Source: Paramoeba atlantica (taxonomy: Eukaryota; Discosea). Taken from it: a stretch of 64,000 nt of DNA. Position numbers and translations under genes: made by a program. Every line of letters begins with the position of its first letter. The stretch's first letter is position 1. The notes beneath the pieces were generated by a model, which worked only from the letters and a program-made list of their open reading frames with translations, was not told the origin of the DNA and did not search any database. The DNA is taken from NCBI GenBank assembly GCA_977017575.1, contig CDRNVI010000073.1:86421-150420 (forward strand), in the 5' to 3' direction. This document shows, piece after piece, positions 28,580 to 39,439 of the stretch.

Positions 28580-31500
28580 ATGGTTCTACTTTCTACTCAT
28601 TTGCCGAGTTCCCGATCGCAGAAACATCGATCTCAATTGCACCGAACGCAAACTGAACACTCCGATTGCAAAGATCACGTAAATGGTTCAATCACTTCCT
28701 CTCAAAGTTCCGAACACTCAGACACATCATTGGTCCCACAAGAATCGAATTCACCGAGTTCCTCCAATTTGAAGCCCTCCTCCCATTTACATGACTTGGA
28801 GGGAACAAAAGTTTCTTCTTTGAGCAAGGCCCAATGCTCACACGAACTGTTTTCGTCTTCTCAACTTAAAACTTTATCCCAAAGCAAAACAGATCTTTCT
28901 GCTTGGAAAGATTGGATACACACCTTAAACGTCATGGATCACGCAGTTCGCGTATTTCAAGTCACGCAACATCTTTCTTCAGGTGCGTCTACGAAACCCT
29001 TTGCTAAGCCCCTTGCCTTCGAAGTGGCTCATATACTTCGGCAGAAAAAATGCGATTCTGTGGTACTTAAGTGGCCGTTTGAATCCGATTTTATCTGGGA
29101 ATCTTTGGATGACGTAACTTTACATGGACGAAGTCAACTGCCTCTTTGCTGCTCTCTTTATATACAAAGCGTGCTTTTTCTTCTCCTGCTGGCGCTCTAT
29201 GACGCAACAGAACGTTATTCCGAAGATAATATTGCTAAAGCTGAGACTGACGATCTATCGTCTCTCAATTCCTCTCTTTCTCTTCTTGCTTTTTGTTTTT
29301 CTTACGCGAACGATGCTTCCCAAAGCATGGAAAATCAAAGACTGTCTTCGCCAAAGCCTGAAAAACATATGGATCAGAATCTAGAAAAATGCAAAGATCT
29401 GTGCGACAAAATATATTTGTACGGGTTACATTTCGTATGTAAAATTGCTATGGGGAATTTGAAGGACGCAAGTCACCCCATATGGATCCTTTTAGCCCAT
29501 TTGTTTTCGAGGCAAACCCAACAAGCCAAGAACAAAGACCTAATGATTGTCCCTGAGAACTCAATCGTTTCCAAAGGCCAAGGGAATCCTTCCAAAGATT
29601 CTCTAAGCAAAGAATTCACAAATCTGAGATTTCCTATCAATCTTTCGTCAAGCATTTTTCAAAACGTAGAATCGTGTTTAACGGCCCTTCTTGCCCGGCT
29701 TATTCAGGAATCTTGGAAAGACTTTCAGTTGGGGCAACAGAAAACCTTTGATTTCTTAGAATCAAAATTGGATCGCACAGTTTTGTGTCATGTTGTAACG
29801 CAATCTAGATCACGAACTTCGCCAAAGTGCTTTCAAATTGATTTAGGGAACGATAGCTCGAAATACATTCCCGCACTCACGACGACCTCTTCTTTGTTTT
29901 TGATACGATTTGCAGCTGTTTGCCTTCTACCGTGGATAAGACGTATGAAGTCTGAAAAAGGAACTTCTGTAGTTCTCCCAAAAAAGATGCACACATTATT
30001 GATGTTTATTGCCCACAGTTTACACTACGAGGGCTATACTCCGCTGGCTTTAGAACTTTGGAATTCTCTTTGTGATGAGAAGTGTTGTGATCAAAGTGAT
30101 CTTTATAAAAAGGACGCATATTTGAGTCATGCACTCACGATGAGCAATCTGGAGATTATTTCCAAATGGGTCGATTCCACTCAGGACACCTTGGAATTTC
30201 TTCAAAAGCTGCACATTTCGGGCCAATCCCTGAAAGCTGAGACCGGAGCCGCAGATCCCTTGCAACGTGGTTCGCAGATTGCCGAAACGGAGACAACGCT
30301 TAACGATCTCTCTGTTTTCAAAAGAATTTTCACACTTTATCATAACAGTTTCTCGGAGTCTTCGTCATTTCCTGCGGAAAACATTTTGACCGATCTCCTG
30401 CCTTTGCTGCAAAAGTACATTCCATGGATTGTGGACACTCAACATTTCCGTGATGCATCCCATCTTAATTTGTCGAATCAAAAGGGAACGAATACGCCTC
30501 AGGACACGCAACCACAAAACACTGTTATTCCGAAACGAAACACAGAAAATGATACAGAGAAAACTGCCGATGCAATTTCCAGCCTCCCTGCAGAACACAG
30601 CAACGAGAAAACATCCAATACGAATGAAACCGTAATAAAAACACAAACAAAAAACAAATCTCACTCCATTTCTTCCTTGGAAACGGCACACTATATTATC
30701 GATTCTTGTTTTTTTGTCGCTGAACTGTTTCTCTCTCGCGGAGATATTCCGAGTTCCACAAGATCTCTGTGTGCTGTTCTTTCAGTACTCCTTGGAAGCG
30801 CTACCCTCTTGAGTACCCGACATCTTTTACGTGTCCTTGAATGTTTTAGTCTTCTATCGGGCTCAGTAGAATCTCTTGTCTCGTTTTCATCCAATGATTT
30901 CAATGATATGGTACAGACATATCGAACGCGCTCTCTGTTTGCGTTTGTTTCTCCTGTTTCGTTTACGCGTTGGGCTTTTAGAGAACGTGAATTTGAAATG
31001 CGGATATCTCCAGCAATTCTGTATTCTTCCCTAAACAATAGTGCTTCCGATTCCATTGAGGATGACCGAAATGACAAAGGAAAGAACGTGCTTTCTCTAG
31101 TGGAAGCGGAAGAACGGATTTATCTTGCTCCGCGCAGTTTGCATGACATCAATGATGCATTCAATTCTCTACACTCGATGCAAAGGACGTTAGCAGATGT
31201 CAAAAAAGATGAGCACCGACAAATCGAACTTCTTATTTCTACTGCACTGGACGCAGACCGAACTTTGCAATGTCCACAACTTTTGTTCGTTCTCAAAGAG
31301 TTCATGTCTCGGATTGAACGTCTCTTCCGTCGAACGCTAAAATTACGGTCAGAGGCAACGAAAGATCGACTTTTTCCCATACACTTTTGGTCGCTGCATC
31401 AATCTTGTTCGGGACACTGCCACACAAGCGATCGCAAAGAATTTCGTCTGACACTTGCACGTATTGCCATTTTATGCGGGTTTACTTCCCTTGCGGCTAC

Positions 31501-34120
31501 TCAGCTGTTATCCTGCTGCAATCTAAGTTTTGATGCCATTTCTGGAGCACACACTGTTCCTCTCGAATTTACCTTTTCCAAGAGTTTTCCCCGAACGCAG
31601 TCTTCACCTAAAACCAATGTAGCGCAAAGCAACACAAAGGAAGGCCATTTTTCGTACTCTTCGAAGGATAAAAATTCTTTTTCGCTTGAAAATATTCCAT
31701 GTGATGTTACACTATGTGCCATCGTACGAGATTCTACTCGAGACGTACTTTATTTTGTACGATGGGAAAATTTGCCTTTTGCCTCTGCCACGGAGCCAAC
31801 AGATGCAGAACCCTGTGTTTATTTGTGCGAAATACCCGCGCCTTCCCTGTTGTTTGATCTTGTCGAAAAAGCGCAAAATATTACAAACGAGGCTGCGAAT
31901 CAAGTTGTGCAACATGATCTTGAACTCAACAAAGAACCTCCAAAAGAGGATGCAGAAAAAAAGAATTCTTCCTCGGAGATTTTATCTAAAAATACGGCAG
32001 TCAGCAACAAACGCGGTTCTCATTCAGAGCGCAAAGCTTTTTGGTCACAGCGTGAAGCATTTGACCAAAAATTGGGAGGCGTTGTAAGCTCTATGCAGGA
32101 AGATGTTTGGGGTTCTCTCTGCTATGCGTTACTTCCCTCTTTTCGAATGGATGCAGATCGATTTGAACATGTAGAGAATACAGAACCCACAAAAAGTGAA
32201 ACAACCTCTTTATCTCATGAGGAAAAATTCTCCTTAAAGGAAAAAGCGCTGCTTTCTAAATATCGCACTCGAATTTATGCACTCTTTCTTAAAGGTAATT
32301 CCGATTCTGAAATAGATTCTTCGCGAGCACAAACAATGCAAAATGATAACTTTTCCTGTGTCTTGGGCGTGCTATCCGCCTTCATACGATCGGTTCCTTT
32401 TCTTGAAAATCCTCCCACCATCGAATCATGTTCAAACCGTATTGACACCTCCAAAGCATCCACATCGTCTACGACTCCAGCCGACCGGCTTTTAGATCTT
32501 ATATCCTATTCGATTTGCTCCGACGCTTCTATTCTCATGGAAACAGAACCTTTTAAGAAACGTTTAAAAGACCTCTTACTAGAATTCTATGAAGACTCTT
32601 GTGAAATGTACGATTCCATTTTTGATGGGATGCTGCCTCAAAAACTTTCATTCAATGTTTCGGAGAATCCATCGTACACTTCTACGCTTTCTGGAACGTC
32701 TCCAAAGTTGAGTTCTTCGCCCCTTTTAACGAATCTCTCCGAAACGGATTCAACTTCCTCGTCTTTCTCAAGAACAAAGCGCTTGCTTTCTCACCGTAAA
32801 CTTTGGCTTTTGTTCGACCAGCAACCTCTGAATTCTCAAGGTCTCACACTTCATCATTTCCCATGGGAATCTCTTCCCTGTTTTCGATGGTTTCACAAAG
32901 GCAAACCATCTTCTCATATGGTTCGAATTCCCTCTTTGCGATATGCGATGCAAAGCGTATCGAATTTTGCATTTTTGAATGCACAAAAATGCTCCAAAAA
33001 TACACAGCTTAATGCTGTGTCTCCAAAACAGAACATCAAAGGATTAAAAACGAATACTTTGAGATCGGATCAAGCCTATCCCTATTCTCTGTATTACTGT
33101 TTGAATCCGATGGGCGATACCCATCGGTCACAGGAAACGTTAGAACCTCTTTTACGCAAACTTCCCAACAGCACGGGAAGTGTTGGAAAAATAAAGAGAG
33201 ATGGATACTCAACGGTGGACTGTTGCGATCCGATTTCAGGTTTGCATACAGGAGGGACGTTTCTGTATGTTGGACATGGCAGCGGCTATCGAATTCTTCC
33301 TCGACATAAATTGCTGACTTGTGCAGGAAAAATGAGACGAAGGGAAGCCGAGCAATCCAAACGATATTCGGAAGATCGTGAGGGAGATCAGGAAACTTTG
33401 ACAGAAAATGAAGAGCCCACGCCAAGGAAAAGTTTTTCGGAGTATCTAAAAACACCGTTTTCTCTTTTGGGGAAACTAAAAGAATATATCAAACCCTCAT
33501 CCGAATCCTCTACGAATAATACGGATAATAACAAATCCTCGGAAGTCGAAATGTCGACGGGAAAAGAAGATTCCGAAGAAGTTTCTCGACACTCCCATAC
33601 ATTACTGGATGAAGCGCAAGATGGGAATTTTACAGAATTGCAAGCTTCCACCCGTAGTGCATCTTCATTGGTCTCATCTTCTATTCTTCCTTCTCACACT
33701 GTGCTACTTATGGGTTGCTCCAGTGCATCCTTGAGTGAAGGTCCGTATGCGATTCCTTACACTTTACTTCACTTTGGGGTGCGTCAAGTCCTGTGCACTT
33801 TATGGGATATAACAGATGGCGAAATTGATCGCTACACGAAGCAATATCTCAAAACTGCATTTTTACCTCAGGAAACCGATTCCGATGGAAAACCAGAAGC
33901 GAACGGGTCTGCTCGATCTTTGAGCGAAAACGTTGAAACAGAAATGGGGAATCTTTGCTTGAAGAAAGGAAGCGCCACTTCATCTAAAATCGTTGTCCTT
34001 GAAACAGATCGAAACGTGCTCCCCAAAGATTTTGACCTGCACCACAACATGTTACGCGCACGAGAAGCCCCAAGGCTGTTTTATCTCACAAGTTCATCTG
34101 TAGTCTGTTATGGCACCTAA
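28580..34120 (+). CDS. ESP1: Separase (cysteine protease, peptidase family C50)
   Basis: A 1,846-residue protein. The long N-terminal two thirds is helical and poorly conserved, as in other separases. The C-terminal protease domain has the catalytic His in LYVGHGSGYRILPRHK (H1566) and the catalytic Cys in LLMGCSSASLSEGPYAIPYT (C1713). These are followed by the conserved GVRQVLCTLWDITDGEID. Separase cleaves the cohesin kleisin at anaphase onset and releases sister chromatids. Between His and Cys is an unusually long, charged and Ser-rich insert (about 1585-1685). ATG 28580 is the first in frame. No introns are needed. The catalytic residues look intact, so the gene is probably functional. Confidence 0.9.
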   Translation: MVLLSTHLPSSRSQKHRSQLHRTQTEHSDCKDHVNGSITSSQSSEHSDTSLVPQESNSPSSSNLKPSSHLHDLEGTKVSSLSKAQCSHELFSSSQLKTLSQSKTDLSAWKDWIHTLNVMDHAVRVFQVTQHLSSGASTKPFAKPLAFEVAHILRQKKCDSVVLKWPFESDFIWESLDDVTLHGRSQLPLCCSLYIQSVLFLLLLALYDATERYSEDNIAKAETDDLSSLNSSLSLLAFCFSYANDASQSMENQRLSSPKPEKHMDQNLEKCKDLCDKIYLYGLHFVCKIAMGNLKDASHPIWILLAHLFSRQTQQAKNKDLMIVPENSIVSKGQGNPSKDSLSKEFTNLRFPINLSSSIFQNVESCLTALLARLIQESWKDFQLGQQKTFDFLESKLDRTVLCHVVTQSRSRTSPKCFQIDLGNDSSKYIPALTTTSSLFLIRFAAVCLLPWIRRMKSEKGTSVVLPKKMHTLLMFIAHSLHYEGYTPLALELWNSLCDEKCCDQSDLYKKDAYLSHALTMSNLEIISKWVDSTQDTLEFLQKLHISGQSLKAETGAADPLQRGSQIAETETTLNDLSVFKRIFTLYHNSFSESSSFPAENILTDLLPLLQKYIPWIVDTQHFRDASHLNLSNQKGTNTPQDTQPQNTVIPKRNTENDTEKTADAISSLPAEHSNEKTSNTNETVIKTQTKNKSHSISSLETAHYIIDSCFFVAELFLSRGDIPSSTRSLCAVLSVLLGSATLLSTRHLLRVLECFSLLSGSVESLVSFSSNDFNDMVQTYRTRSLFAFVSPVSFTRWAFREREFEMRISPAILYSSLNNSASDSIEDDRNDKGKNVLSLVEAEERIYLAPRSLHDINDAFNSLHSMQRTLADVKKDEHRQIELLISTALDADRTLQCPQLLFVLKEFMSRIERLFRRTLKLRSEATKDRLFPIHFWSLHQSCSGHCHTSDRKEFRLTLARIAILCGFTSLAATQLLSCCNLSFDAISGAHTVPLEFTFSKSFPRTQSSPKTNVAQSNTKEGHFSYSSKDKNSFSLENIPCDVTLCAIVRDSTRDVLYFVRWENLPFASATEPTDAEPCVYLCEIPAPSLLFDLVEKAQNITNEAANQVVQHDLELNKEPPKEDAEKKNSSSEILSKNTAVSNKRGSHSERKAFWSQREAFDQKLGGVVSSMQEDVWGSLCYALLPSFRMDADRFEHVENTEPTKSETTSLSHEEKFSLKEKALLSKYRTRIYALFLKGNSDSEIDSSRAQTMQNDNFSCVLGVLSAFIRSVPFLENPPTIESCSNRIDTSKASTSSTTPADRLLDLISYSICSDASILMETEPFKKRLKDLLLEFYEDSCEMYDSIFDGMLPQKLSFNVSENPSYTSTLSGTSPKLSSSPLLTNLSETDSTSSSFSRTKRLLSHRKLWLLFDQQPLNSQGLTLHHFPWESLPCFRWFHKGKPSSHMVRIPSLRYAMQSVSNFAFLNAQKCSKNTQLNAVSPKQNIKGLKTNTLRSDQAYPYSLYYCLNPMGDTHRSQETLEPLLRKLPNSTGSVGKIKRDGYSTVDCCDPISGLHTGGTFLYVGHGSGYRILPRHKLLTCAGKMRRREAEQSKRYSEDREGDQETLTENEEPTPRKSFSEYLKTPFSLLGKLKEYIKPSSESSTNNTDNNKSSEVEMSTGKEDSEEVSRHSHTLLDEAQDGNFTELQASTRSASSLVSSSILPSHTVLLMGCSSASLSEGPYAIPYTLLHFGVRQVLCTLWDITDGEIDRYTKQYLKTAFLPQETDSDGKPEANGSARSLSENVETEMGNLCLKKGSATSSKIVVLETDRNVLPKDFDLHHNMLRAREAPRLFYLTSSSVVCYGT

Positions 34121-34335
34121 TATCACATTCTCTTTTCAACTCTGTCTTACGCACAAAAATACCGCAAAATATTTCAAGGAAAAATACACGTTTTCCTTCA
34201 AAAACATTTTTTTTTTCAAATTTTTATCTTCAATCCAAATTTTTTAATCATAATCCTATTTATATTATTATTATTCCTATATTTTTTTGAAGCTCATTTT
34301 TTTCTTCCCTCTTTTTCTCCCTCCTTCCTTCCTCC
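34121..34335 (+). promoter_or_regulatory. Pyrimidine-tract leader of NOP58 (probable trans-splice acceptor region)
   Basis: A long T/C run (34,290-34,335) directly precedes the NOP58 ATG, with an AG just upstream at 34,291 (GAAGCTCATTTTTTTC). Similar tracts precede most + strand genes here. The role in trans-splicing is inferred. Confidence 0.4.
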
Positions 34336-35616
34336 ATGTCCTACGCCCTTGCGGAGCTCCCCGCAGGCTACGCCCTCATCCGCCTCGAAACCGCCGACAC
34401 CCCCACACTCCACGCGCTCCACAAATTCAAATCCACCAAGGAGGCGCTGCAATCCACCAGCGCTCTTCTTCAAAGCGAACTCTCCCAGCCGCTTAAAAAA
34501 TTCCTAAAACGCAATCTCCCGAAAGAGCAGGTCGAGAGCCTCAGCGTTCTGGATGCGAAATTGGGCAAACTGATCAAATCGGAGCTCAAACTCCCGATTA
34601 TCCATGGGGATGAGGTGCTGGACCAGATGCGGCTGATTCGTGGCGCCATGCACAATCTGCTTACGGAGATTTCCCCCACACAGATGCACCAATCCAGTCT
34701 GGGACTCTCCCATCATTTGAATCGCTACAAACTTCGGTTTTCTCCGGAGAAAATTGACATGATGGTGGTGCAAGCCGTAGCCCTGCTCGATGATTTGGAT
34801 AAGGAATTAAACAAATACGCCATGCGTGCCCGTGAGTGGTACGGCTGGCATTTTCCGGAACTTAGCAAACTGATTGCGGATAATGTGGTGTATGCGAAAA
34901 TCGCGTGTGCCATGAAAACACGCGATCACGCGAAAGAAGCCAACCTCGAGTCTTTTCTCTCCGAGGGGGAGGCCGGGAAAATTCGAGAAGCCGCTCGACT
35001 CTCCATGGGGACCGAAATCAGTGAGGACGACGTGGAGAACATCTGTGCGCTTTGCACGGAGGTGATCTCGACGTCTCACTACCGCGAGCAGCTCGCGGCG
35101 TACCTCTCGAACCGGATGAAAGCGATTGCGCCGAATTTAACCACCATGGTGGGGGAACAAATCGGGGCCCGGTTGATTCAAAAAGCCGGGAGTTTACTGG
35201 CGCTAGCAAAGTTCCCCGCCTCTACGGTACAAATTTTAGGCGCCGAGAAAGCTCTTTTTCGTGCGCTGAAGAAGAAGCAGGCCACTCCGAAGTATGGGCT
35301 GCTGTATAACGCCTCCTTGGTGACGCAGGCCCCGACACAGAATAAGGGCACCATGTCGCGTGTGCTGGCCGCGAAGACCTCGTTAAGCGCCCGGGTGGAT
35401 AGTTTCGCGGAAAGTGAAATGGCCCCGGCCGCGGGGTACCGTGAAAAAGTGCTCCAGCGCTTGAAATCGTTTGAGGAAACCGTGGCGTACGGGCGTACCG
35501 GAAAAACGAGAGGCGCGAACGTGGGGGCGTCTGGAGGAGGAGAGGGGGGACATCCGAAACGGCATCGAGGGGAGGAAGGGGAAGGGGGGAGAGAGGGAAA
35601 GTCGCGAAAGATGTGA
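34336..35616 (+). CDS. NOP58: Nucleolar protein NOP58 (box C/D snoRNP core)
   Basis: A 426-residue protein. It has an N-terminal NOP5NT region (1-65), the central coiled coil and NOSIC segment with MRAREWYGWHFPELSKLI (153-170), and the Nop domain with MVGEQIGARLIQKAGS and GAEKALFRALKKKQATPKYG (292-311). NOP58 holds box C/D snoRNAs together with fibrillarin, NOP56 and the 15.5K protein, for 2'-O-methylation and rRNA processing in the nucleolus. The usual KKE/D tail is short and Gly/Glu/Lys-rich here. The sequence fits NOP58 better than NOP56 or PRP31. The gene begins C-rich and ends strongly G-rich. Confidence 0.93.
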   Translation: MSYALAELPAGYALIRLETADTPTLHALHKFKSTKEALQSTSALLQSELSQPLKKFLKRNLPKEQVESLSVLDAKLGKLIKSELKLPIIHGDEVLDQMRLIRGAMHNLLTEISPTQMHQSSLGLSHHLNRYKLRFSPEKIDMMVVQAVALLDDLDKELNKYAMRAREWYGWHFPELSKLIADNVVYAKIACAMKTRDHAKEANLESFLSEGEAGKIREAARLSMGTEISEDDVENICALCTEVISTSHYREQLAAYLSNRMKAIAPNLTTMVGEQIGARLIQKAGSLLALAKFPASTVQILGAEKALFRALKKKQATPKYGLLYNASLVTQAPTQNKGTMSRVLAAKTSLSARVDSFAESEMAPAAGYREKVLQRLKSFEETVAYGRTGKTRGANVGASGGGEGGHPKRHRGEEGEGGREGKSRKM

Positions 35617-36067
35617 AAAGTTGAAGAAAGGGGGTAAAAAAGTGGGAGTGGGGGTATTTTTTGAAGTAATTGGAGGGTAGGGGTAAGGAAATAAGGGGGA
35701 ATGGTTTTGTTTAAGAGCGTATTGAATGGTTTTTAATAGCAGAATAAATTTGCAGGTTTGAATCATTTTGTAGTACAGTAAATTCCCGAAACAATTTTTT
35801 GGACGCAAGTAGAGAGAGTAGTTGTTGTCACAAACTACAAGTACCCGAAAACATTTGTGTACAAATTTTTGGCTCTTTTTTATTTATGTGAACTTAACGT
35901 TGTCATTTTGCAAAGTGGTCAATCTCGCACGTGTTTTACATGATAATTTGAAACAAAAGATAATTTTCTTTATCAAGTCCTGTATTTCCAGCAGTTTTTT
36001 ATTTCATTTGTCCGCTAGTCTAACTTCGTTTTTTTCAATCCCATTTCGCCCTCTTCAATACATAAAA
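35617..36067. other. Spacer, G-rich then AT-rich
   Basis: The G-rich bias of the NOP58 3' end continues to about 35,710. The rest is AT-rich and ends in a T/C tract (CCCATTTCGCCCTCTTCAAT) before the next ATG. The frame open upstream of 36,068 has no ATG, so I do not extend the gene into it. Confidence 0.45.
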
Positions 36068-39000
36068 ATGCCATCTGCGCTAAGGAAACCTACCGAAGCA
36101 CGTTCTTATATACAATCCCTAAGGCGACTTTCCCTTTTATTTACGCTTCTTCTCTGCAGTTTCGGGTACGGACCTTTTTTCTCGCATCGGAACACGAAAT
36201 CTTTCCACCCGCACTCCTCTTTTTCCCTTCCGGGAGTTCGTGCCGAAATGGTGGGTATTGATTTGGGATCGGAATTTGTAAAACTTGCCAAAGTGCAGTC
36301 CGGTCCCTCCCGAGGGGCCCCGATTGAGATTGTGCTCAACGAACAGACACGACGAAAAACACCCAACGTGGTGGGGTTCCGAAATTCTGATTTATACGTG
36401 GGTGAGAACGCAAAGGCGTTATGTGGTCGTTTTCCTCAACATATGGCGCCTATGATGAATCGAATTGTGGGGGAAAGTTTTGATTCGAACGGATTTACGG
36501 ATGAGAAAGAATCGGAAAACGGTGATTCGGAAGCCCATCCCCACGAGCGCACCTCTTTAAAAGACTGGTTTTCACGTGATTTAGCCTTTACCAATCAAAT
36601 CGAGCGTAACCCCGCACGTAACACCATTTCCGTCGTTCTCCCGGCTGCCCCTTCTCCCTTTCTTCCCACCGAAGAAAATGTCGACCCCTCGGAGGGAACC
36701 TCAGAAGAAACCTCACCCCCTGCATCCCCAAATACCCCAATCTCCCCTCTACCCTCCGGCATCCACCCCTACGACCCCGAAACCCTTCTCGGTTTCCTCT
36801 TTTCCTATCTCTATGATCTCACCAAAGCCGCAAACCTCCACCTCCCCTCCTCCCCTTCGTTGTCTCCAAAACCGAGGGCCCAAAAAATAAAGAAACAAAA
36901 ATCAAATCAACCTAAATCTTTTTCAAAAGAATCAGAAGATTCTAAAGAAGAATTTCACGAATCTTTTATGGCGCCTCAAATGAAGAATATTGAAGCCGCT
37001 CTGGTCGTTCCCTATTTCTTCAACACACGACAACGCGAGGGTTTGGTCCATGCCGCGGCGCTGGGAGGGATTGCGGTGAACGCCATCCTCCACACCACAA
37101 CCGCGGTCGCGCTGCACTACGGGGTCCAAAACCGAGGCCTGGGCAACGCCTCGCTGTATTTTATGGTGTTCGACATGGGCGCCTCTCGCACCGAGGCGGG
37201 GATTTATCACTATGAGCCTCCGGAACCGGGCGCCCCGAACGCGGAGGCTTTTGGCACACTTCGCACCGTTTCACTCGCGAGTGATCGGTTTTTAGGCACC
37301 CGATTGTTTGATCGTCGTCTCGCGGAGGTGATCGCTGCGGAATTCACCGCGAAAACGAAAATAAAGATTGACCTTTCATTAGGGGCAAAGGCCTCGGCTG
37401 CGGAACGAAAAGGTTCAGCCTCGTTGTTGCGCGCCGCAAATGGGCTGCGGGAAGTGCTAAGTGCGAATCGGTACGCTCCGGTTACGGTGGAGAGTATTGT
37501 CCAGGATCGGGACTTTTCGACCACCATCACACGTGAGCTTTTTGAATCAAAATGTGTGGATCTATTTGAACGTGCACGGCGGGTCGCGGAAAAGGCCCTG
37601 CAAAGAGCGAATCTTTCGCCGGATGATTTAGCCTCATTGGAGATTCACGGTGGAGGGGTACGGATGCCCAAGGTTCTGGACGATTTAGCGCAGCTTTATG
37701 GTAAACCGGTTGATCGCACGTTAAATGGGGACGAAAGTGCAGCGCTGGGGGCTGCTTTTTATGCTGCAAAACGAAGCGGAATGTTTTCTGCTCGAGGCTT
37801 TCGCATTGAAGAGCTAAATCCGCATTCGCTGGACTTCGTAGTGTCCGATGGGAAGGCTGTGCCGGAGAGTGCAGAGCCAATGGCAGAGGAAAATTCTGAA
37901 ATCGACACCAATTCGGTACTAGGGGATGACACAAAGGCGGCCGTTGCAAAAGGTAAAATCTCGACTCCCCGAACTCTTTTTGTGGGATATAACTCATCTT
38001 ATCCGAGCTCACGAAAAACTATTACGCTTCATCGCACAGAGGATTTTTCAGTTTCTTTTCGTGAGGACAAACGTCTTGAAAACACAGTCACGCTTTCTCC
38101 GATTCATGACGCACTTACGTCCTGGGGTTACTTCGACCCCGAGTTGTCTCATCCGGATAATAAACAGAAGGTACAGCTGGAAACCAGAATTGGGGAAAAC
38201 GGCATTTTAGACGTTTCACAAGCGGAATTAGTATTCAACGAGTGGCGTAATATTTCTCGAATGGTCCGAAAACGAGCTGTAGCAAAACCGAATCAAGGTG
38301 GAGAACAGGGAAACTCGGAAATGCAAAACGTTGAAAAAGGGGAAAATCAAAAGGATTCGGCACTATCCGAAGATAATTCTGCGGTATCACAAGAAAAGAC
38401 AACATCTGACGTCGAAAATGAAGTTGAAACAATGAAAACAAATGAAGAACCTGCGACGAAAGAATCAAATTCTTCTGTACAGTCAGACAACTCATCTGCC
38501 AAAGACTTCACAACCCCTACCGATCTCAACAACGACCTCGTTTTTGAACGCGAATACAAACTTGAGCTCACTGAACATCGCACCCCGTTAAATCTTATCT
38601 GGACCTATTCCTTCCCTCAACCCCTTAGTTCACACGACAGAATACAAACGCAGTCGTTTCTGCATCGACAACTTGCCTATGAGACACACAAACGAAAAAC
38701 AGCCGCGGCTAAGAATGATCTCGAGGCTTTGCTTTTGGACACTCTTACCGAATGGATTCCCCATCACCGAACGTATGGGTTTATTAAAAAACATGAAGAA
38801 GAACCGATACGCACAATTATGGAAGATATTAAGGCATGGCTGGAAGAGGGAGATGGATGCACCATGTCGGTAACACATTTCCATTTTGAGGAAAAAATTC
38901 GTGAGGTTCATGCCGAAAAAGAAAAAATTGAGGAACGCAAAAGGCCGAAAAGGGAAGAGAAAACTATGAGTAATGAAACGGCAGGAAATGGAAGCAATGC

Positions 39001-39109
39001 TTCGCAAGCTGCGCCTTCTTCTGGTGTAGACGGAAATGATACCTCTACCGAAATGGACACAGAATCCGTATCCTCAACTAATTCTGCTACGCAGAAAGAA
39101 GAATTGTAG
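36068..39109 (+). CDS. HYOU1: GRP170/HYOU1-type ER Hsp110-family chaperone
   Basis: About 1,013 residues. A hydrophobic segment (LRRLSLLFTLLLCSFGYG, 18-35) provides ER entry. The Hsp70-type ATPase starts at about 61 with MVGIDLGSEFVKLAKV, continues with YFNTRQREGLVHAAALGGI and FDMGASRTEAGIY, and has the LEIHGGGVRMPKV motif. An acidic Ser-rich insert and a helical lid follow. GRP170 proteins are nucleotide-exchange factors for BiP and holdases in the ER lumen. The C-terminus ends in KEEL, a KDEL-like retention signal. A long Pro/Ser insert (about 200-290) splits the ATPase domain and is strongly C-rich at the DNA level. Confidence 0.88.
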   Translation: MPSALRKPTEARSYIQSLRRLSLLFTLLLCSFGYGPFFSHRNTKSFHPHSSFSLPGVRAEMVGIDLGSEFVKLAKVQSGPSRGAPIEIVLNEQTRRKTPNVVGFRNSDLYVGENAKALCGRFPQHMAPMMNRIVGESFDSNGFTDEKESENGDSEAHPHERTSLKDWFSRDLAFTNQIERNPARNTISVVLPAAPSPFLPTEENVDPSEGTSEETSPPASPNTPISPLPSGIHPYDPETLLGFLFSYLYDLTKAANLHLPSSPSLSPKPRAQKIKKQKSNQPKSFSKESEDSKEEFHESFMAPQMKNIEAALVVPYFFNTRQREGLVHAAALGGIAVNAILHTTTAVALHYGVQNRGLGNASLYFMVFDMGASRTEAGIYHYEPPEPGAPNAEAFGTLRTVSLASDRFLGTRLFDRRLAEVIAAEFTAKTKIKIDLSLGAKASAAERKGSASLLRAANGLREVLSANRYAPVTVESIVQDRDFSTTITRELFESKCVDLFERARRVAEKALQRANLSPDDLASLEIHGGGVRMPKVLDDLAQLYGKPVDRTLNGDESAALGAAFYAAKRSGMFSARGFRIEELNPHSLDFVVSDGKAVPESAEPMAEENSEIDTNSVLGDDTKAAVAKGKISTPRTLFVGYNSSYPSSRKTITLHRTEDFSVSFREDKRLENTVTLSPIHDALTSWGYFDPELSHPDNKQKVQLETRIGENGILDVSQAELVFNEWRNISRMVRKRAVAKPNQGGEQGNSEMQNVEKGENQKDSALSEDNSAVSQEKTTSDVENEVETMKTNEEPATKESNSSVQSDNSSAKDFTTPTDLNNDLVFEREYKLELTEHRTPLNLIWTYSFPQPLSSHDRIQTQSFLHRQLAYETHKRKTAAAKNDLEALLLDTLTEWIPHHRTYGFIKKHEEEPIRTIMEDIKAWLEEGDGCTMSVTHFHFEEKIREVHAEKEKIEERKRPKREEKTMSNETAGNGSNASQAAPSSGVDGNDTSTEMDTESVSSTNSATQKEEL

Positions 39110-39439
39110 CCTCACAAAATCACAAAAGACGGACGTGGTTCAACGAAACAGGGATGATGAAATCTTAAAATAGACGCCATTTTGCTTCTTTTTGCTGTCT
39201 TCATCTTTTAAGTCATTTTCTAACACGTTTTGCGTACAGAAACTTATGGGCGATGCATTTCGTTGTTATTGAATGAATAAATTATGTCCCTTTTTTGGTT
39301 AAAATTCGTAATATGCACCATTGTATTACTTACCATAATGACTTCAATTTTATGATCTGCTTTTTAAAGCTCCTGATTTCTCACCTATTTTTTCAGTAAA
39401 TTAGACCCAAACGTTCGCTTGGTACGCTTCCTATTTTTA
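39110..39439. other. AT-rich spacer
   Basis: No gene. A TTTTTTCAG acceptor-like site lies at about 39,389-39,397, 40 bp before the next ATG. Confidence 0.45.

Noticed and set aside
35822-36067. N-terminal extension of the GRP170 gene
   Set aside because: Begins at TTG in a leader with no ATG; the signal peptide follows ATG 36,068.
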